DNA of 64,000 nucleotides from Catenovulum sp052056295 (GTDB lineage: Bacteria > Pseudomonadota > Gammaproteobacteria > Enterobacterales > Alteromonadaceae): positions 248,001 through 312,000 of the forward strand of contig NZ_CP182493.1 of assembly GCF_052056295.1 (NCBI RefSeq). Direction: 5' to 3'. Shown here piece by piece: positions 45,427 to 54,357 of the stretch; the first letter of the stretch is position 1, and each line of letters starts with the position of its first letter. A program made the translations under genes and the position numbers. The notes under the pieces were generated by a model. That model did not search any database. It was not told the DNA's origin and saw only the letters and a list, made by a program, of their open reading frames with translations.

Positions 45427-46347
45427 TTATTCAAGCCCTAACGGTAAACTAAAACGAGCTACCATGCCTTTTTTAAATTGATTCATGTCGATAGATTCGT
45501 CTTCAAATACAATATCAACTACTTCTGGTGCACCTAAGGTAATCTCATAAGGAGGTGCTGCATTTAAATAGATAATTCGCCCTTGCTCTTTCACCCCGTA
45601 TGCAACTCTTTCACCATTTGAGTCGATAACGTTAATCCAGCAATCACCAGTAAAAGTCATCTGTAAATTGTGAACTTCTGCTTCGGTTAATAGATTTTCT
45701 TCAACGGCAGTCTCGGTTTCAGCCATGCTTTCATTCAAAACTGCATCATCTTGGTTTAAAGCCTCAGCGGAGACTTCGGTCACTTCAGTAGGCTCTGCAA
45801 CAACTTGGCTTTGCATTTGAACGGGCGCTTGTTGCTCAACACTAATTGTTGTTGGCAAGGTTTGATTATCTGAGTTAACCGCTGCCGAGCTAGCGGGTAA
45901 AATACTGGCGGAATCGTCAACTACCGCTTCACGTTGTACCCACCACACCACAATAAGAGCAACTAACACCAAAATAATGCCGTAAGTAACTAACATTAAG
46001 CGACTATCATGCGCTTGTTGACTGGTTTTTTTCGAAAAGCTTTTTAACTTGTTTTCCGGTTTATATTCAACCGGTTGCTGCTGGTAATACAAAGCGATGA
46101 TCTGATTTTCATCGAGTGACAATAGCTTGGCGTAAGCGCGTAAATAACCTTTGATATAAGTTGGTACAGGGATCAAAGTAAAGTCATCACTTTCGATACC
46201 TTGAATTACCGTTACTTTAAGATTTAAGCTGCCTGCAACATCCTGCTCAGACAAACCTAGTTTAATGCGAGCGGCTTGCAACACCATACCGACTGTTTCA
46301 GTTGGTTGCTGTACTTCACTCTCTTGTTCTTCAGTCAATTCTGTCAT
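45427..46347 (-). CDS. rodZ: Cytoskeletal/cell-shape protein RodZ
   Basis: The 306-aa protein has a cytoplasmic helix-turn-helix domain (AARIKLGLSEQDVAGSLNL, about 28-95) that in E. coli binds MreB. One membrane helix follows (LMLVTYGIILVLVALIVVWW, about 117-136). A periplasmic part holds an acidic, Ser/Thr/Gln-rich linker and a C-terminal domain (about 225-306) of the DUF4115 type. It shares an ATGA overlap with pilW and precedes ispG. Confidence 0.93.
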   Translation of the reverse strand: MTELTEEQESEVQQPTETVGMVLQAARIKLGLSEQDVAGSLNLKVTVIQGIESDDFTLIPVPTYIKGYLRAYAKLLSLDENQIIALYYQQQPVEYKPENKLKSFSKKTSQQAHDSRLMLVTYGIILVLVALIVVWWVQREAVVDDSASILPASSAAVNSDNQTLPTTISVEQQAPVQMQSQVVAEPTEVTEVSAEALNQDDAVLNESMAETETAVEENLLTEAEVHNLQMTFTGDCWINVIDSNGERVAYGVKEQGRIIYLNAAPPYEITLGAPEVVDIVFEDESIDMNQFKKGMVARFSLPLGLE

Positions 46348-47138
46348 TGAGTCAACGCTTGCCTTAATTGTTGAGTTTCGGAACTTTTTGGAAAGTCGAC
46401 AAATAAACGCCGTGCATATACGCTGGCAGCTCGCTTGTCACCTACTTGTTCGGCCAGTTGATAGGCACTATAAATAACACTCGGATTATTTTTTTGGACT
46501 AAATCTAGTTGCTGGACATAACGGTATGCTTTAGCAATATCACCATTATTTTTATGTAATTCAACTAATGTGCTTAGAGATTTTACCAGTTTTGCATTGT
46601 AACCAAGTGCGCTGGTTAGATACTTTTCAACTTGCTCTATGTATTCAGTTTTACCTGCACCATACAAACATAAACCCAAGTTCTCATATGTTTGGGCAAC
46701 TCGAATATAGCTGTCTATCTCAACGGCCTGTAGAAACATTTCTTTCGCTTGCAGATAATGCCCTTGCTGACATAAAAATGCCCCATAATTATTTAATGCA
46801 TCACCGTTTTTTTTATCCAAGGAGATAACTTTTTTGTATGCAGCATCCGCTTTATCAATCTCTCCCACAGTTTGATAATAATAAGCTAAAGAATAATGAG
46901 CTTCAGGGAGTTTAGGTGCAAACTCTAACGCTTTATCAAGATTATACTTAGCTTGCCCTGCATTGCCTTTTTGCAAATAAGTTAAGCCTAATGCGATACG
47001 ATTTTTTGCAGCTTCAACAGGGGTTGACTGCTTCTCAACGACAGGTTTATCGCTGCCAACATAAGTTTTCTGACTTACACAAGCAGCCAATGCAAAAGAT
47101 ATTGCGATTACAGCTAAGAGATTAAACAATCTTAACAT
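46344..47138 (-). CDS. pilW: Type IV pilus biogenesis/stability lipoprotein PilW (PilF)
   Basis: A 264-aa outer-membrane lipoprotein with signal and lipobox ALAAC (Cys about residue 20). Several TPR units follow (AKYNLDKALEFAPKLPEAHYSL and onward). In pseudomonads this pilotin brings the secretin PilQ to the outer membrane. The gene lies between rlmN (17-nt overlap) and rodZ (4-nt overlap), its conserved site. Other pilus genes are not in the window. Confidence 0.92.
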   Translation of the reverse strand: MLRLFNLLAVIAISFALAACVSQKTYVGSDKPVVEKQSTPVEAAKNRIALGLTYLQKGNAGQAKYNLDKALEFAPKLPEAHYSLAYYYQTVGEIDKADAAYKKVISLDKKNGDALNNYGAFLCQQGHYLQAKEMFLQAVEIDSYIRVAQTYENLGLCLYGAGKTEYIEQVEKYLTSALGYNAKLVKSLSTLVELHKNNGDIAKAYRYVQQLDLVQKNNPSVIYSAYQLAEQVGDKRAASVYARRLFVDFPKSSETQQLRQALTQ

Positions 47139-48246
47139 TCAAGTTTTCGCCTTTTTCCCTTTTTTTCAGCATACGTTTGGTTCGGTCAACAACATCACCA
47201 ACCAATTGGCCACAAGCTGCGTCTATGTCGTCACCACGCGTACGACGCACTACTGTAGTAAAACCATATTCTGTTAGTACTTTTGCAAATCTATCAATAC
47301 GAGAGTTACTAGAGCGTCCATACGGGCTACCAGGGAAAGGGTTAAACGGAATTAGGTTTATTTTTGATGGTGTACCTTTTAAGGTTTTGGCCAACTCATG
47401 CGCTTGATCCATACTGTCATTGATGTGATCCAACATCACATATTCTACAGTTACTTTTTCGTTGGCTTTAGAACCATCAATATAACGACGTGATGCTGCT
47501 AAAAAAGTTTCAATATTGTACTTTTTATTGATAGGTACAATTTCATCTCTCAGTTGATCGTTCGGCGCATGTAATGAGATAGCTAAAGCCACATCAACTT
47601 TTTCTTTTAATTTATCCAGTGCAGGGACAACACCAGAAGTACTGACTGTTACTCGACGTTTAGATAAACCAAATGCTAAATCGTCCATCATTAACTCTAG
47701 TGCTGGCACTAAGTTAGTCATGTTGAGTAATGGTTCGCCCATGCCCATCATAACTATGTTAGTAATAGGTCGTTTGTTAGTTACTTTTACTGGACCTATA
47801 TCTTTAGCAACACGCCAAACTTGACCAATAATTTCACTTACAGATAGGTTACGATTAAAACCTTGCTGCGCAGTTGAACAAAAAGTACATTCAAGTGCAC
47901 AGCCTACTTGGCTAGATACACATAAAGTTGCTCGCTCACCATCTGGGATCCAAACGGTTTCAACTTCCTGACCACCACGCAATTTCATTGCATATTTAAT
48001 GGTGCCGTCGCTACTTTGTTGTTTAACTGCAATTTCAGGCCCTTCAACCACACATAACTCAGATAACTTTGCGCGCAAAGCTTTACTGAAGTTATTCATT
48101 TCCTCAAAATTATCCATGCCATAGTGGTAAATCCATTTCATTGCTTGGTCTGCGCGAAACGATTTTTCGCCCAAAGACGCAAAAAACTCACGCATCTGCT
48201 GACGCGACAAGTCTAATAGATTTATTTTTGAGGGGGTTGCTGACAT
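47122..48246 (-). CDS. rlmN: Dual-specificity rRNA/tRNA adenine C2-methyltransferase RlmN
   Basis: RlmN, a radical-SAM enzyme, makes m2A2503 in 23S rRNA and m2A37 in some tRNAs. The 374-aa protein has the radical-SAM cluster motif CALECTFCSTAQQG and the GMGEPLLN SAM motif. The methyl-carrier Cys lies in DDIDAACGQL near the C-terminus. It follows ndk on the strand, with 86 bp between. Confidence 0.97.
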   Translation of the reverse strand: MSATPSKINLLDLSRQQMREFFASLGEKSFRADQAMKWIYHYGMDNFEEMNNFSKALRAKLSELCVVEGPEIAVKQQSSDGTIKYAMKLRGGQEVETVWIPDGERATLCVSSQVGCALECTFCSTAQQGFNRNLSVSEIIGQVWRVAKDIGPVKVTNKRPITNIVMMGMGEPLLNMTNLVPALELMMDDLAFGLSKRRVTVSTSGVVPALDKLKEKVDVALAISLHAPNDQLRDEIVPINKKYNIETFLAASRRYIDGSKANEKVTVEYVMLDHINDSMDQAHELAKTLKGTPSKINLIPFNPFPGSPYGRSSNSRIDRFAKVLTEYGFTTVVRRTRGDDIDAACGQLVGDVVDRTKRMLKKREKGENLNVKIV

Positions 48247-48332
48247 CTAAAATTACCTATACTTCAATTTGGTTGGCAATTTTACGGCATTCCCTTGCGA
48301 TTGCAAAGCGTTCTAGCGACTGTTTCGTCGGA

Positions 48333-48761
48333 CTAATAGCTGTTTACTTCACTGTCTGCAAAAAAGTAGGCAATCTCTCTTGATGCACTTTCTGGACTAT
48401 CAGAGCCATGAACCGCATTAAAGGTTACATTGTCACCGCCAAAATCAGCTCGTAATGTGCCGCGTAACGCTTGAGCAGGATCAGTAGCGCCTGCGATTTC
48501 ACGGTATGCACTGATAGCAGATTCACCTTCCAACACCATAGTGACCACAGGTGCTGAAGTCATAAAGTTAATTAGTTTTTCAAAAAACGGCTTGCCGTCA
48601 TGTTCAGCGTAAAAGCCCTGTGCTTGCTCTAAGGTTAATTTAACCATACGCATAGCAACAACTTTTAAACCTGCTTGTTCTAATCTGTGAATGATAGCGC
48701 CAATGTTGTGATCAACAATTGCATTTGGTTTGATAATAGAAAGGGTGCGTTCAATAGCCAT
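48333..48761 (-). CDS. ndk: Nucleoside diphosphate kinase Ndk
   Basis: A 142-aa enzyme balancing nucleoside triphosphate pools. It has the classical start ERTLSIIKPNAIVDHNIG and the active-site NAVHGSDSPESASREI, in which His is phosphorylated. The length is normal. It sits downstream of fdx in the same direction, after a short region holding two palindromes. Confidence 0.97.
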   Translation of the reverse strand: MAIERTLSIIKPNAIVDHNIGAIIHRLEQAGLKVVAMRMVKLTLEQAQGFYAEHDGKPFFEKLINFMTSAPVVTMVLEGESAISAYREIAGATDPAQALRGTLRADFGGDNVTFNAVHGSDSPESASREIAYFFADSEVNSY

Positions 48762-48795
48762 GTTGACGTCCTGTTATTGTTTAACACACCCTCAT

Positions 48796-48836
48796 CATAA
48801 CAACATTGTTATGGGAAAGAACAGTTATATAACTGT
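48796..48836. repeat. Two palindromes between fdx and ndk
   Basis: CATAACA/TGTTATG (48796-48813, 4-nt loop) and ACAGTT/AACTGT around ATAT (48821-48836) lie in the 109-bp gap. They may end the isc transcript or belong to the ndk promoter; neither has a clear T-tract on the minus strand. Confidence 0.45.
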
Positions 48837-48870
48837 ATTTTTTAGCAATTTTATCCTAGTTTGCGCCAAA

Positions 48871-49209
48871 TCAATGATTTTCGCTGACCATGTTAATGGT
48901 ATATTTAGGAATTTCGACAACTAGGTCTTCGTTGTTAACACAAGCTTGACATCCTAAGCGAGATTCAGGCTCTAAACCCCAAGCTTTGTCTAACATATCA
49001 TCTTCTAGTTCATCACTTTCTTCCAGTGAATCGAAGCCTTCACGAATAACAACATGGCAAGTTGTGCACGCACAGGATTTTTCGCAAGCATGTTCAATAT
49101 CAATACCAGATCTTAAAGCGGCATCTAATACCGACTCGCCGTTTTCACATTCAACAACAGCACCATCTGGACATAACTCATCGTGGGGCAAAAATATAAT
49201 TTGTGGCAT
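48871..49209 (-). CDS. fdx: ISC-type [2Fe-2S] ferredoxin Fdx
   Basis: A 112-aa adrenodoxin-type ferredoxin giving electrons for Fe-S assembly on IscU. The cluster ligands are in CEKSCACTTCHVV and, further on, CQAC. It is the last gene of the isc operon, 2 nt after hscA. IscX, which often follows, is absent. Confidence 0.96.
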   Translation of the reverse strand: MPQIIFLPHDELCPDGAVVECENGESVLDAALRSGIDIEHACEKSCACTTCHVVIREGFDSLEESDELEDDMLDKAWGLEPESRLGCQACVNNEDLVVEIPKYTINMVSENH

Positions 49210-49211
49210 GA

Positions 49212-51077
49212 TTAAATCTCGTCTACTTTATGGCCTTGTAGCGCTTTACGAATTGACTGGTCCATTCGTGCAGCAGCAAAATCTTGGCTGTTATTGTCTA
49301 TTAATTCAATTTGTTGTTTTATCGCATCAACATCTGAGCCTTGGCACAATTCAGCTAGCTTAGCTAAATCAGCTGTTAAGCTGTTGTACTCGTCTTCGCT
49401 CAATAAATGTTTATCTTGAGCAATCGCATTACCTAAAGATTCAAGCATGCGCTGAGCTTCAACAACTTGCTCGGCCAATTGTCGCGCTTTAACATCGTCT
49501 TTAGCATTGGCAACTGATGCTTGCAACATTTGTAATATTTCGTTTTCTTCCAAACCATAACTTGGTTTGACCTGAATACTTGATTGCACACCAGTCGATT
49601 TTTCCATAGCAGTTACCGACAACAAGCCGTCTGCGTCAACTTGGAAAGTCACTCGAATATGCGCAGCACCTGCCGCCATAGGTGGAATGCCGTGTAATTC
49701 AAATTTAGCCAGTGAACGACAATCTTTTACCAATTCACGTTCACCTTGGACTACATGCACAGCCATGGCAGTCTGACCGTCTTTAAACGTAGTAAACTCT
49801 TGGGCTTTAGCAACAGGAATAGTGGTATTACGTGGAATTATTTTTTCGCACAAACCGCCCATGGTTTCTAAACCAAGCGACAATGGAATAACATCGAGCA
49901 ATACCATGTCTGAGTCTGGTTTATTACCAACTAAAATATCCGCTTGTAAACTAGCACCAATTGCTACTACTTGGTCTGGATCAATTGAGCTTAATGGCTC
50001 TTTGGCAAAATAATCAGCAACACGACTGCGAACCAATGGCACACGTGTTGAACCACCTACAAGGACAACGTCTTTAATATCTTCAGCTTTTAAGCCTGCA
50101 TCTTTTAACGCACGGCGACAAGCAATCAATGTACGTTTAACCAAGGGCTCAACTAATGCTTCAAATTCGCTTTTGCTTAGAGTTAATGCAATTTGTGATT
50201 GATCATCTAGTTTTATAGAAAAATCGACTGAACTCGCATCAGACAACTGCTCTTTAACTTTTTTAGCTGTCTCTTTAACTACTCGACGCATTCTCGAAGA
50301 AAGCTGTGCAGGTAATTTTCCAGAGGCTTTGATCCAATCAACAATCACTTGGTCAAAATCATCACCACCAAGTGCGGAATCACCACCAGTCGATAAAACC
50401 TCAAATACGCCTTTTTCAAGTTTTAAAATTGAGATATCAAAGGTACCACCGCCTAAATCATAAACAGCAATTTGCCCTTCTTGTTTAGAATCTAACCCAT
50501 AAGCAATTGCTGCCGCAGTCGGCTCGTTGAGTAAACGTAAAACTTTTAATCCGGCTAAACGCGCTGCATCTTTGGTACATTGACGCTGCGCATCATCAAA
50601 ATATGCAGGCACGGTAATTACAGCACCTTGAATTTCATCACCCAAGCTACTTTCAGCTCGTGATTTCAGTGCAGCCAATATATCTGATGAAACTTCAACT
50701 GGTGATTTTTTACCTGCAGCAGTTGCGATTCGCGCTAATTCTTTAGCTTCACCAACAAATTGGTAAGGTAATTCAGGATAGGTTTTAACCACATCTTCAA
50801 CTGAACGGCCCATAAAACGCTTAGCAGAAATGATAGTATTTTCTGGATCAGATTCTGCGTTTGCGAGCGCTTCAATACCCACCTGCACTTGCTCTGCACT
50901 ATAGCGTACAACTGAAGGTAAAATAGTGTGGCCATTTTGATCAGCAAGTGTGCTTGCTTCGCCACTTCGTACCGTTGCAACTAACGAATTTGTCGTCCCT
51001 AAATCAATCCCAACTGCTAGTCTTCGTTGATGTGGAGCTTCTGACTGCCCCGGCTCAGAAATTTGTAATAATGCCAT
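49212..51077 (-). CDS. hscA: Fe-S assembly Hsp70 chaperone HscA
   Basis: HscA uses ATP to help move nascent clusters off IscU. The 621-aa DnaK-like protein has the ATPase domain (AVGIDLGTTNSLVATV, LRLLNEPTAAAIAYGL, AVYDLGGGTFDISIL, VVLVGGSTRVPLVR). A beta-sandwich substrate domain with a helical lid makes up the last third. It starts 25 nt after hscB. Confidence 0.97.
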   Translation of the reverse strand: MALLQISEPGQSEAPHQRRLAVGIDLGTTNSLVATVRSGEASTLADQNGHTILPSVVRYSAEQVQVGIEALANAESDPENTIISAKRFMGRSVEDVVKTYPELPYQFVGEAKELARIATAAGKKSPVEVSSDILAALKSRAESSLGDEIQGAVITVPAYFDDAQRQCTKDAARLAGLKVLRLLNEPTAAAIAYGLDSKQEGQIAVYDLGGGTFDISILKLEKGVFEVLSTGGDSALGGDDFDQVIVDWIKASGKLPAQLSSRMRRVVKETAKKVKEQLSDASSVDFSIKLDDQSQIALTLSKSEFEALVEPLVKRTLIACRRALKDAGLKAEDIKDVVLVGGSTRVPLVRSRVADYFAKEPLSSIDPDQVVAIGASLQADILVGNKPDSDMVLLDVIPLSLGLETMGGLCEKIIPRNTTIPVAKAQEFTTFKDGQTAMAVHVVQGERELVKDCRSLAKFELHGIPPMAAGAAHIRVTFQVDADGLLSVTAMEKSTGVQSSIQVKPSYGLEENEILQMLQASVANAKDDVKARQLAEQVVEAQRMLESLGNAIAQDKHLLSEDEYNSLTADLAKLAELCQGSDVDAIKQQIELIDNNSQDFAAARMDQSIRKALQGHKVDEI

Positions 51078-51102
51078 AGTGATAAAAAATTAATTTTGTG
51101 GG

Positions 51103-51621
51103 TTAAATATCGCTGACTTCGTCTTCTAGACGCTCTAACTCAACTTGGAGTTTTTTAATGAACTTAAGTTTACGCACTGCGTTTGCTGCTCGCTCATAAT
51201 GGGCTGTTTTTAATTCACGGCCTATAGTCGCTTCTAATTCAACTTGCTCTTGTTCAAGTTCTTGTTCGAACTCGATAATGGCGTCATAGGGATCAGACAA
51301 AAGTCCTATGTCTTCAAGTTTCTCGCGATATTCCATTTGCTGCATTAAAAAACTAGGGTCTTTAACCGTAGTTGTTTCATGGCTAATGTCTAAACCAGCA
51401 AGCTTTAATAGGTATTCAGCCCGACTAACAGGAGATTTTAGCGTCGCGTATGCATCGTTGATTTCTGTCGCTTTTTGCAAAGCTAACAGCTTTTGCGATT
51501 CGTTTGCACTGGCGTATTGATCAGGGTGGAAAGCCCGTTGCAAATCTTTGTAACGGGCTGACAATGAATTGACGTCTAAGTTAAAGTCTGGCTCGAAGTT
51601 AAAAATTTCGAAAAAGTTCAT
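51103..51621 (-). CDS. hscB: Fe-S assembly J-domain co-chaperone HscB
   Basis: A 172-aa protein with an N-terminal J domain carrying HPD (RAFHPDQYAS, about residues 31-40), which activates HscA, and a C-terminal helical bundle that binds IscU (about 90-172). It lies between iscA and hscA. Confidence 0.96.
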   Translation of the reverse strand: MNFFEIFNFEPDFNLDVNSLSARYKDLQRAFHPDQYASANESQKLLALQKATEINDAYATLKSPVSRAEYLLKLAGLDISHETTTVKDPSFLMQQMEYREKLEDIGLLSDPYDAIIEFEQELEQEQVELEATIGRELKTAHYERAANAVRKLKFIKKLQVELERLEDEVSDI

Positions 51622-51639
51622 AAGCTCGCTTATTCGCCT

Positions 51640-51963
51640 TTAAACGTGGAAACTTTCTCCGCAACCACATTCGTCTGTTACATTAGGGTTGTTGAACTTA
51701 AAGCCTTCGTTCAAACCTTCTTTGGTAAAATCTAACTCTGTGCCATCTATGTATAATAGAGATTTAGCATCAACAATTACCTTTACACCAAATTGGTCGA
51801 ACACTTGGTCATCTTCGTTCACCTCATCAACAAATTCGAGTACATAAGCCATACCAGAACAACCAGAAGTTTTTACGCCTAAACGCAAACCTACACCTTT
51901 ACCTCTATTATCGAGGAAGTGTCTTACACGAGTTGCTGCTGTTTCTGTAATGGTTACGGCCAT
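51640..51963 (-). CDS. iscA: Iron-sulfur assembly protein IscA
   Basis: A 107-aa A-type carrier with three conserved Cys: GCSGMAYVLEF and the C-terminal DECGCGESF. It takes clusters or iron from the ISC system to target proteins. Spacing to iscU is 21 nt. Confidence 0.96.
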   Translation of the reverse strand: MAVTITETAATRVRHFLDNRGKGVGLRLGVKTSGCSGMAYVLEFVDEVNEDDQVFDQFGVKVIVDAKSLLYIDGTELDFTKEGLNEGFKFNNPNVTDECGCGESFHV

Positions 51964-51984
51964 ATGTATACTCCTATATTCCGC

Positions 51985-52368
51985 TTACGAACTGTGTTTT
52001 GTTTTATAGTCGTCAATTGCCGCTTTAATAGCGTCTTCAGCTAAAATTGAACAGTGAATTTTAACTGGTGGTAAAGCTAACTCTTGCGCTATATCTGTGT
52101 TCTTGATTTGCGAAGCTTCATCTAAAGACTTACCTTTAACCCATTCTGTTACCAATGAGCTAGAAGCGATCGCTGAACCACAACCGTAAGTTTTGAACTT
52201 AGCGTCTTCGATAATGCCTGCATCAGAGATTTTAAGTTGTAACTTCATTACGTCACCACAAGCAGGTGCACCCACCATACCTGTTGCAACATTTGGATCA
52301 TTTTTATCAAAACCACCCACGTTACGTGGATTTTCATAATGATCTATTACTTTATCACTATAAGCCAT
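51985..52368 (-). CDS. iscU: Fe-S cluster scaffold IscU
   Basis: The start at ATG 52368 (MAYSDKVIDHYENPRNVGGF) is chosen because it has a GAGG site 8 nt upstream and gives the normal 127-aa size; the longer frame would run into iscS. Ligands are Cys in APACGDVM, TYGCGSAIAS and IHCSILAEDAI, plus an Asp. The LPPVK motif for HscA is present before the last Cys. Confidence 0.97.
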   Translation of the reverse strand: MAYSDKVIDHYENPRNVGGFDKNDPNVATGMVGAPACGDVMKLQLKISDAGIIEDAKFKTYGCGSAIASSSLVTEWVKGKSLDEASQIKNTDIAQELALPPVKIHCSILAEDAIKAAIDDYKTKHSS

Positions 52369-52385
52369 AATACTAACCTCACTTC

Positions 52386-53600
52386 TTAGTGGTGAACCCA
52401 CTCAACATTATTCAAGTCGACACCATCTTTAAACATCTCCCATAAAGGAGACATTTCTCTTAATTTATCTATCGCATCTTTGATTACACTGACCACGTAA
52501 TCAATTTCTTCTTCGGTCGTAAAACGACCAATGCTGAAACGAATTGAGCTATGTGCTAACTCATCATTTAAACCTAAGGCTCTCAATACGTAAGAAGGCT
52601 CTAAACTGGCAGATGTACAGGCTGAACCTGAAGATACAGCCATATCTTTTAATGCCATAATCAATGACTCACCTTCAACAAAGTTGAAGCTGACATTTAA
52701 GTTGCCTGAAACACGTTTTTCTAGTGAGCCATTTACATAAACTTCTTCTAAGTCACGTACACCAGCCAATAACTTTTCACGCAAAGCTAATAAGCGCTGA
52801 TTTTCACTAGCCATTTCTTCTTTAGCAATACGGAAAGCTTCGCCCATACCAACAATTTGGTGTGTCGCTAAAGTACCAGAACGGAAGCCACGCTCATGAC
52901 CACCGCCATGTGTTTGCGCCTCTAAACGAATACGTGGTTTACGACGAACATACAAAGCACCAATGCCTTTAGGGCCGTAAATTTTATGCGCAGAGAAAGA
53001 CATTAAATCAACTTTCAATTGCGTTAAGTCAATATCAACTTTACCAGCACTTTGCGCTGCATCTACATGGAATACGGTTTTATTGGCGCGACATAACTCA
53101 CCAATGGTTTCAATATCTTGAATTACACCGATTTCGTTATTTACATGCATCACACTGACTAACACTGTGTCTTCACGTAAAGTTTTTTTGAAAAGGTCTA
53201 AATCAATTAAACCGTCTTTTTGTACTTCTAAATAAGTAACTTCATAACCTTGACGCTCTAACTCACGGCATGTGTCTAATACTGCTTTGTGTTCAGTTTT
53301 AACCGTAATTATGTGCTTACCTTTTTTCTTGTAAAAGTTCGCAGCACCTTTAATCGCAAGATTATTTGATTCAGTAGCACCTGAAGTAAAGACGATTTCA
53401 CGCGGGTCAGCGTTAACTAACTCTGCGATTTGACCACGCGCGATATCAACTAACTCTTCTGCTTGCCAGCCGAATCTGTGTGAGCGAGATGCAGGGTTAC
53501 CAAAATATCCATCCATAGTTAGACATTGCATCATTTTTTCTGCAACACGTGGATCGACCGGTGTCGTCGCTGAATAATCTAGATAAATAGGTAACTTCAT
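52386..53600 (-). CDS. iscS: Cysteine desulfurase IscS
   Basis: IscS takes sulfur from cysteine for IscU and for tRNA thiolation. The 404-aa PLP enzyme has the PLP Lys in FSAHKIYGPKGIGALY and the mobile-loop persulfide Cys in SSGSACTSASLEPSYV. Length and motifs are those of group I desulfurases. It lies 17 nt before iscU and 32 nt after iscR. Confidence 0.98.
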   Translation of the reverse strand: MKLPIYLDYSATTPVDPRVAEKMMQCLTMDGYFGNPASRSHRFGWQAEELVDIARGQIAELVNADPREIVFTSGATESNNLAIKGAANFYKKKGKHIITVKTEHKAVLDTCRELERQGYEVTYLEVQKDGLIDLDLFKKTLREDTVLVSVMHVNNEIGVIQDIETIGELCRANKTVFHVDAAQSAGKVDIDLTQLKVDLMSFSAHKIYGPKGIGALYVRRKPRIRLEAQTHGGGHERGFRSGTLATHQIVGMGEAFRIAKEEMASENQRLLALREKLLAGVRDLEEVYVNGSLEKRVSGNLNVSFNFVEGESLIMALKDMAVSSGSACTSASLEPSYVLRALGLNDELAHSSIRFSIGRFTTEEEIDYVVSVIKDAIDKLREMSPLWEMFKDGVDLNNVEWVHH

Positions 53601-53632
53601 TAAAATCTCCGCTTAAAACTTTGTATACGCGA

Positions 53633-54139
53633 TTACACGCGCGGGTCTACATCTAATTCGTCTAACGAAATTTGACCAAGAGCAAACGCTGAATGAGTGC
53701 GCTGCTTTTTATTCTGACGCTCAGCAACTTGTTTAACTTCTTGTTTATCAACAAGTTCCTGCAAGGTAATTTCGTTTAAAAAATTGGCTATACGATCACT
53801 TAACTCACGCCATAAGCTATGGGTTAAACATTGAACGCCGCCTTGACAGCCCTCTTTTCCTTGGCAACGAGTTGCGTCAACTGACTCATCGACTGCTACA
53901 ATAATCTGGCCAATTGAAATATCATCTAGCTCACGTCCTAATAAGTACCCACCACCAGGACCTCTAACGCTAGATACAACCCCCTGCTTACGCAAACGGG
54001 CAAATAATTGTTCAAGATAACTTAGAGAAATGTCTTGGCGCTCAGATATATCTGCCAATGGAACTGGACCATTTTTAGCATGTAAAGCCACATCTAACAT
54101 GGCGGTCACTGCATATCGACCTTTAGATGTTAATCGCAT
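53633..54139 (-). CDS. iscR: Fe-S cluster-sensing repressor IscR
   Basis: ATG 54139 gives the normal MRLTSKGRYAVTAMLDVALH start and 168 aa; the upstream in-frame extension crosses the promoter region and is rejected. An N-terminal winged helix (about 1-75) is followed by the [2Fe-2S] ligands C-x5-C-x5-C (CQGKEGCQGGVQC) and the nearby His in LTH. Holo-IscR shuts off its own operon through type-1 sites, two of which are visible upstream. Confidence 0.97.
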   Translation of the reverse strand: MRLTSKGRYAVTAMLDVALHAKNGPVPLADISERQDISLSYLEQLFARLRKQGVVSSVRGPGGGYLLGRELDDISIGQIIVAVDESVDATRCQGKEGCQGGVQCLTHSLWRELSDRIANFLNEITLQELVDKQEVKQVAERQNKKQRTHSAFALGQISLDELDVDPRV

Positions 54140-54173
54140 ATTAATTTTCCATTTCTCTAAGTTGATAGCCGCT

Positions 54174-54202
54174 ATTATCGCTTTTCCGAGTATTTTAGTC
54201 AA
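54174..54202 (-). promoter_or_regulatory. iscR promoter
   Basis: On the minus strand, -35 TTGACT (54202-54197) and -10 GATAAT (54179-54174) are separated by exactly 17 bp and sit 35 bp before the iscR ATG. The -35 box lies inside the proximal IscR type-1 site, so bound IscR would block RNA polymerase. Confidence 0.8.
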
Positions 54203-54206
54203 GTAT
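54182..54206 (-). promoter_or_regulatory. IscR type-1 site, proximal
   Basis: On the minus strand the left part reads ATACTTGACTAAAAT and fits the known 25-bp type-1 consensus (ATASYYGACTRWWWY). The right half (ACTC, GG) keeps a weaker match with one mismatch in the AGTC core. It covers the -35 box. Confidence 0.75.
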
Positions 54207-54231
54207 TTACCTTAGTAAATTACTCAAGTAT
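54207..54231 (-). promoter_or_regulatory. IscR type-1 site, distal
   Basis: A second copy, directly abutting the first: ATACTTGAGTAATTT on the minus strand, with a GAGT instead of GACT core and a weaker right half. Centre-to-centre distance is 25 bp. Confidence 0.6.
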
Positions 54232-54357
54232 TAACTCTAAATCGAAACTGGTATAAGGAAGGTAAAATAGCTTTGCTAACGCAAATTAGGCGCGCAGTAT
54301 AACCTGGTAATAAATCTGTGCAAGTTTAATTGCCTAATTGAAATGTATGTAGATTAT

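Noticed and set aside
52369..52401. Longer N-terminus for IscU
   Set aside because: The extension lacks family similarity and overlaps iscS; the GAGG-preceded ATG at 52368 gives the standard length.
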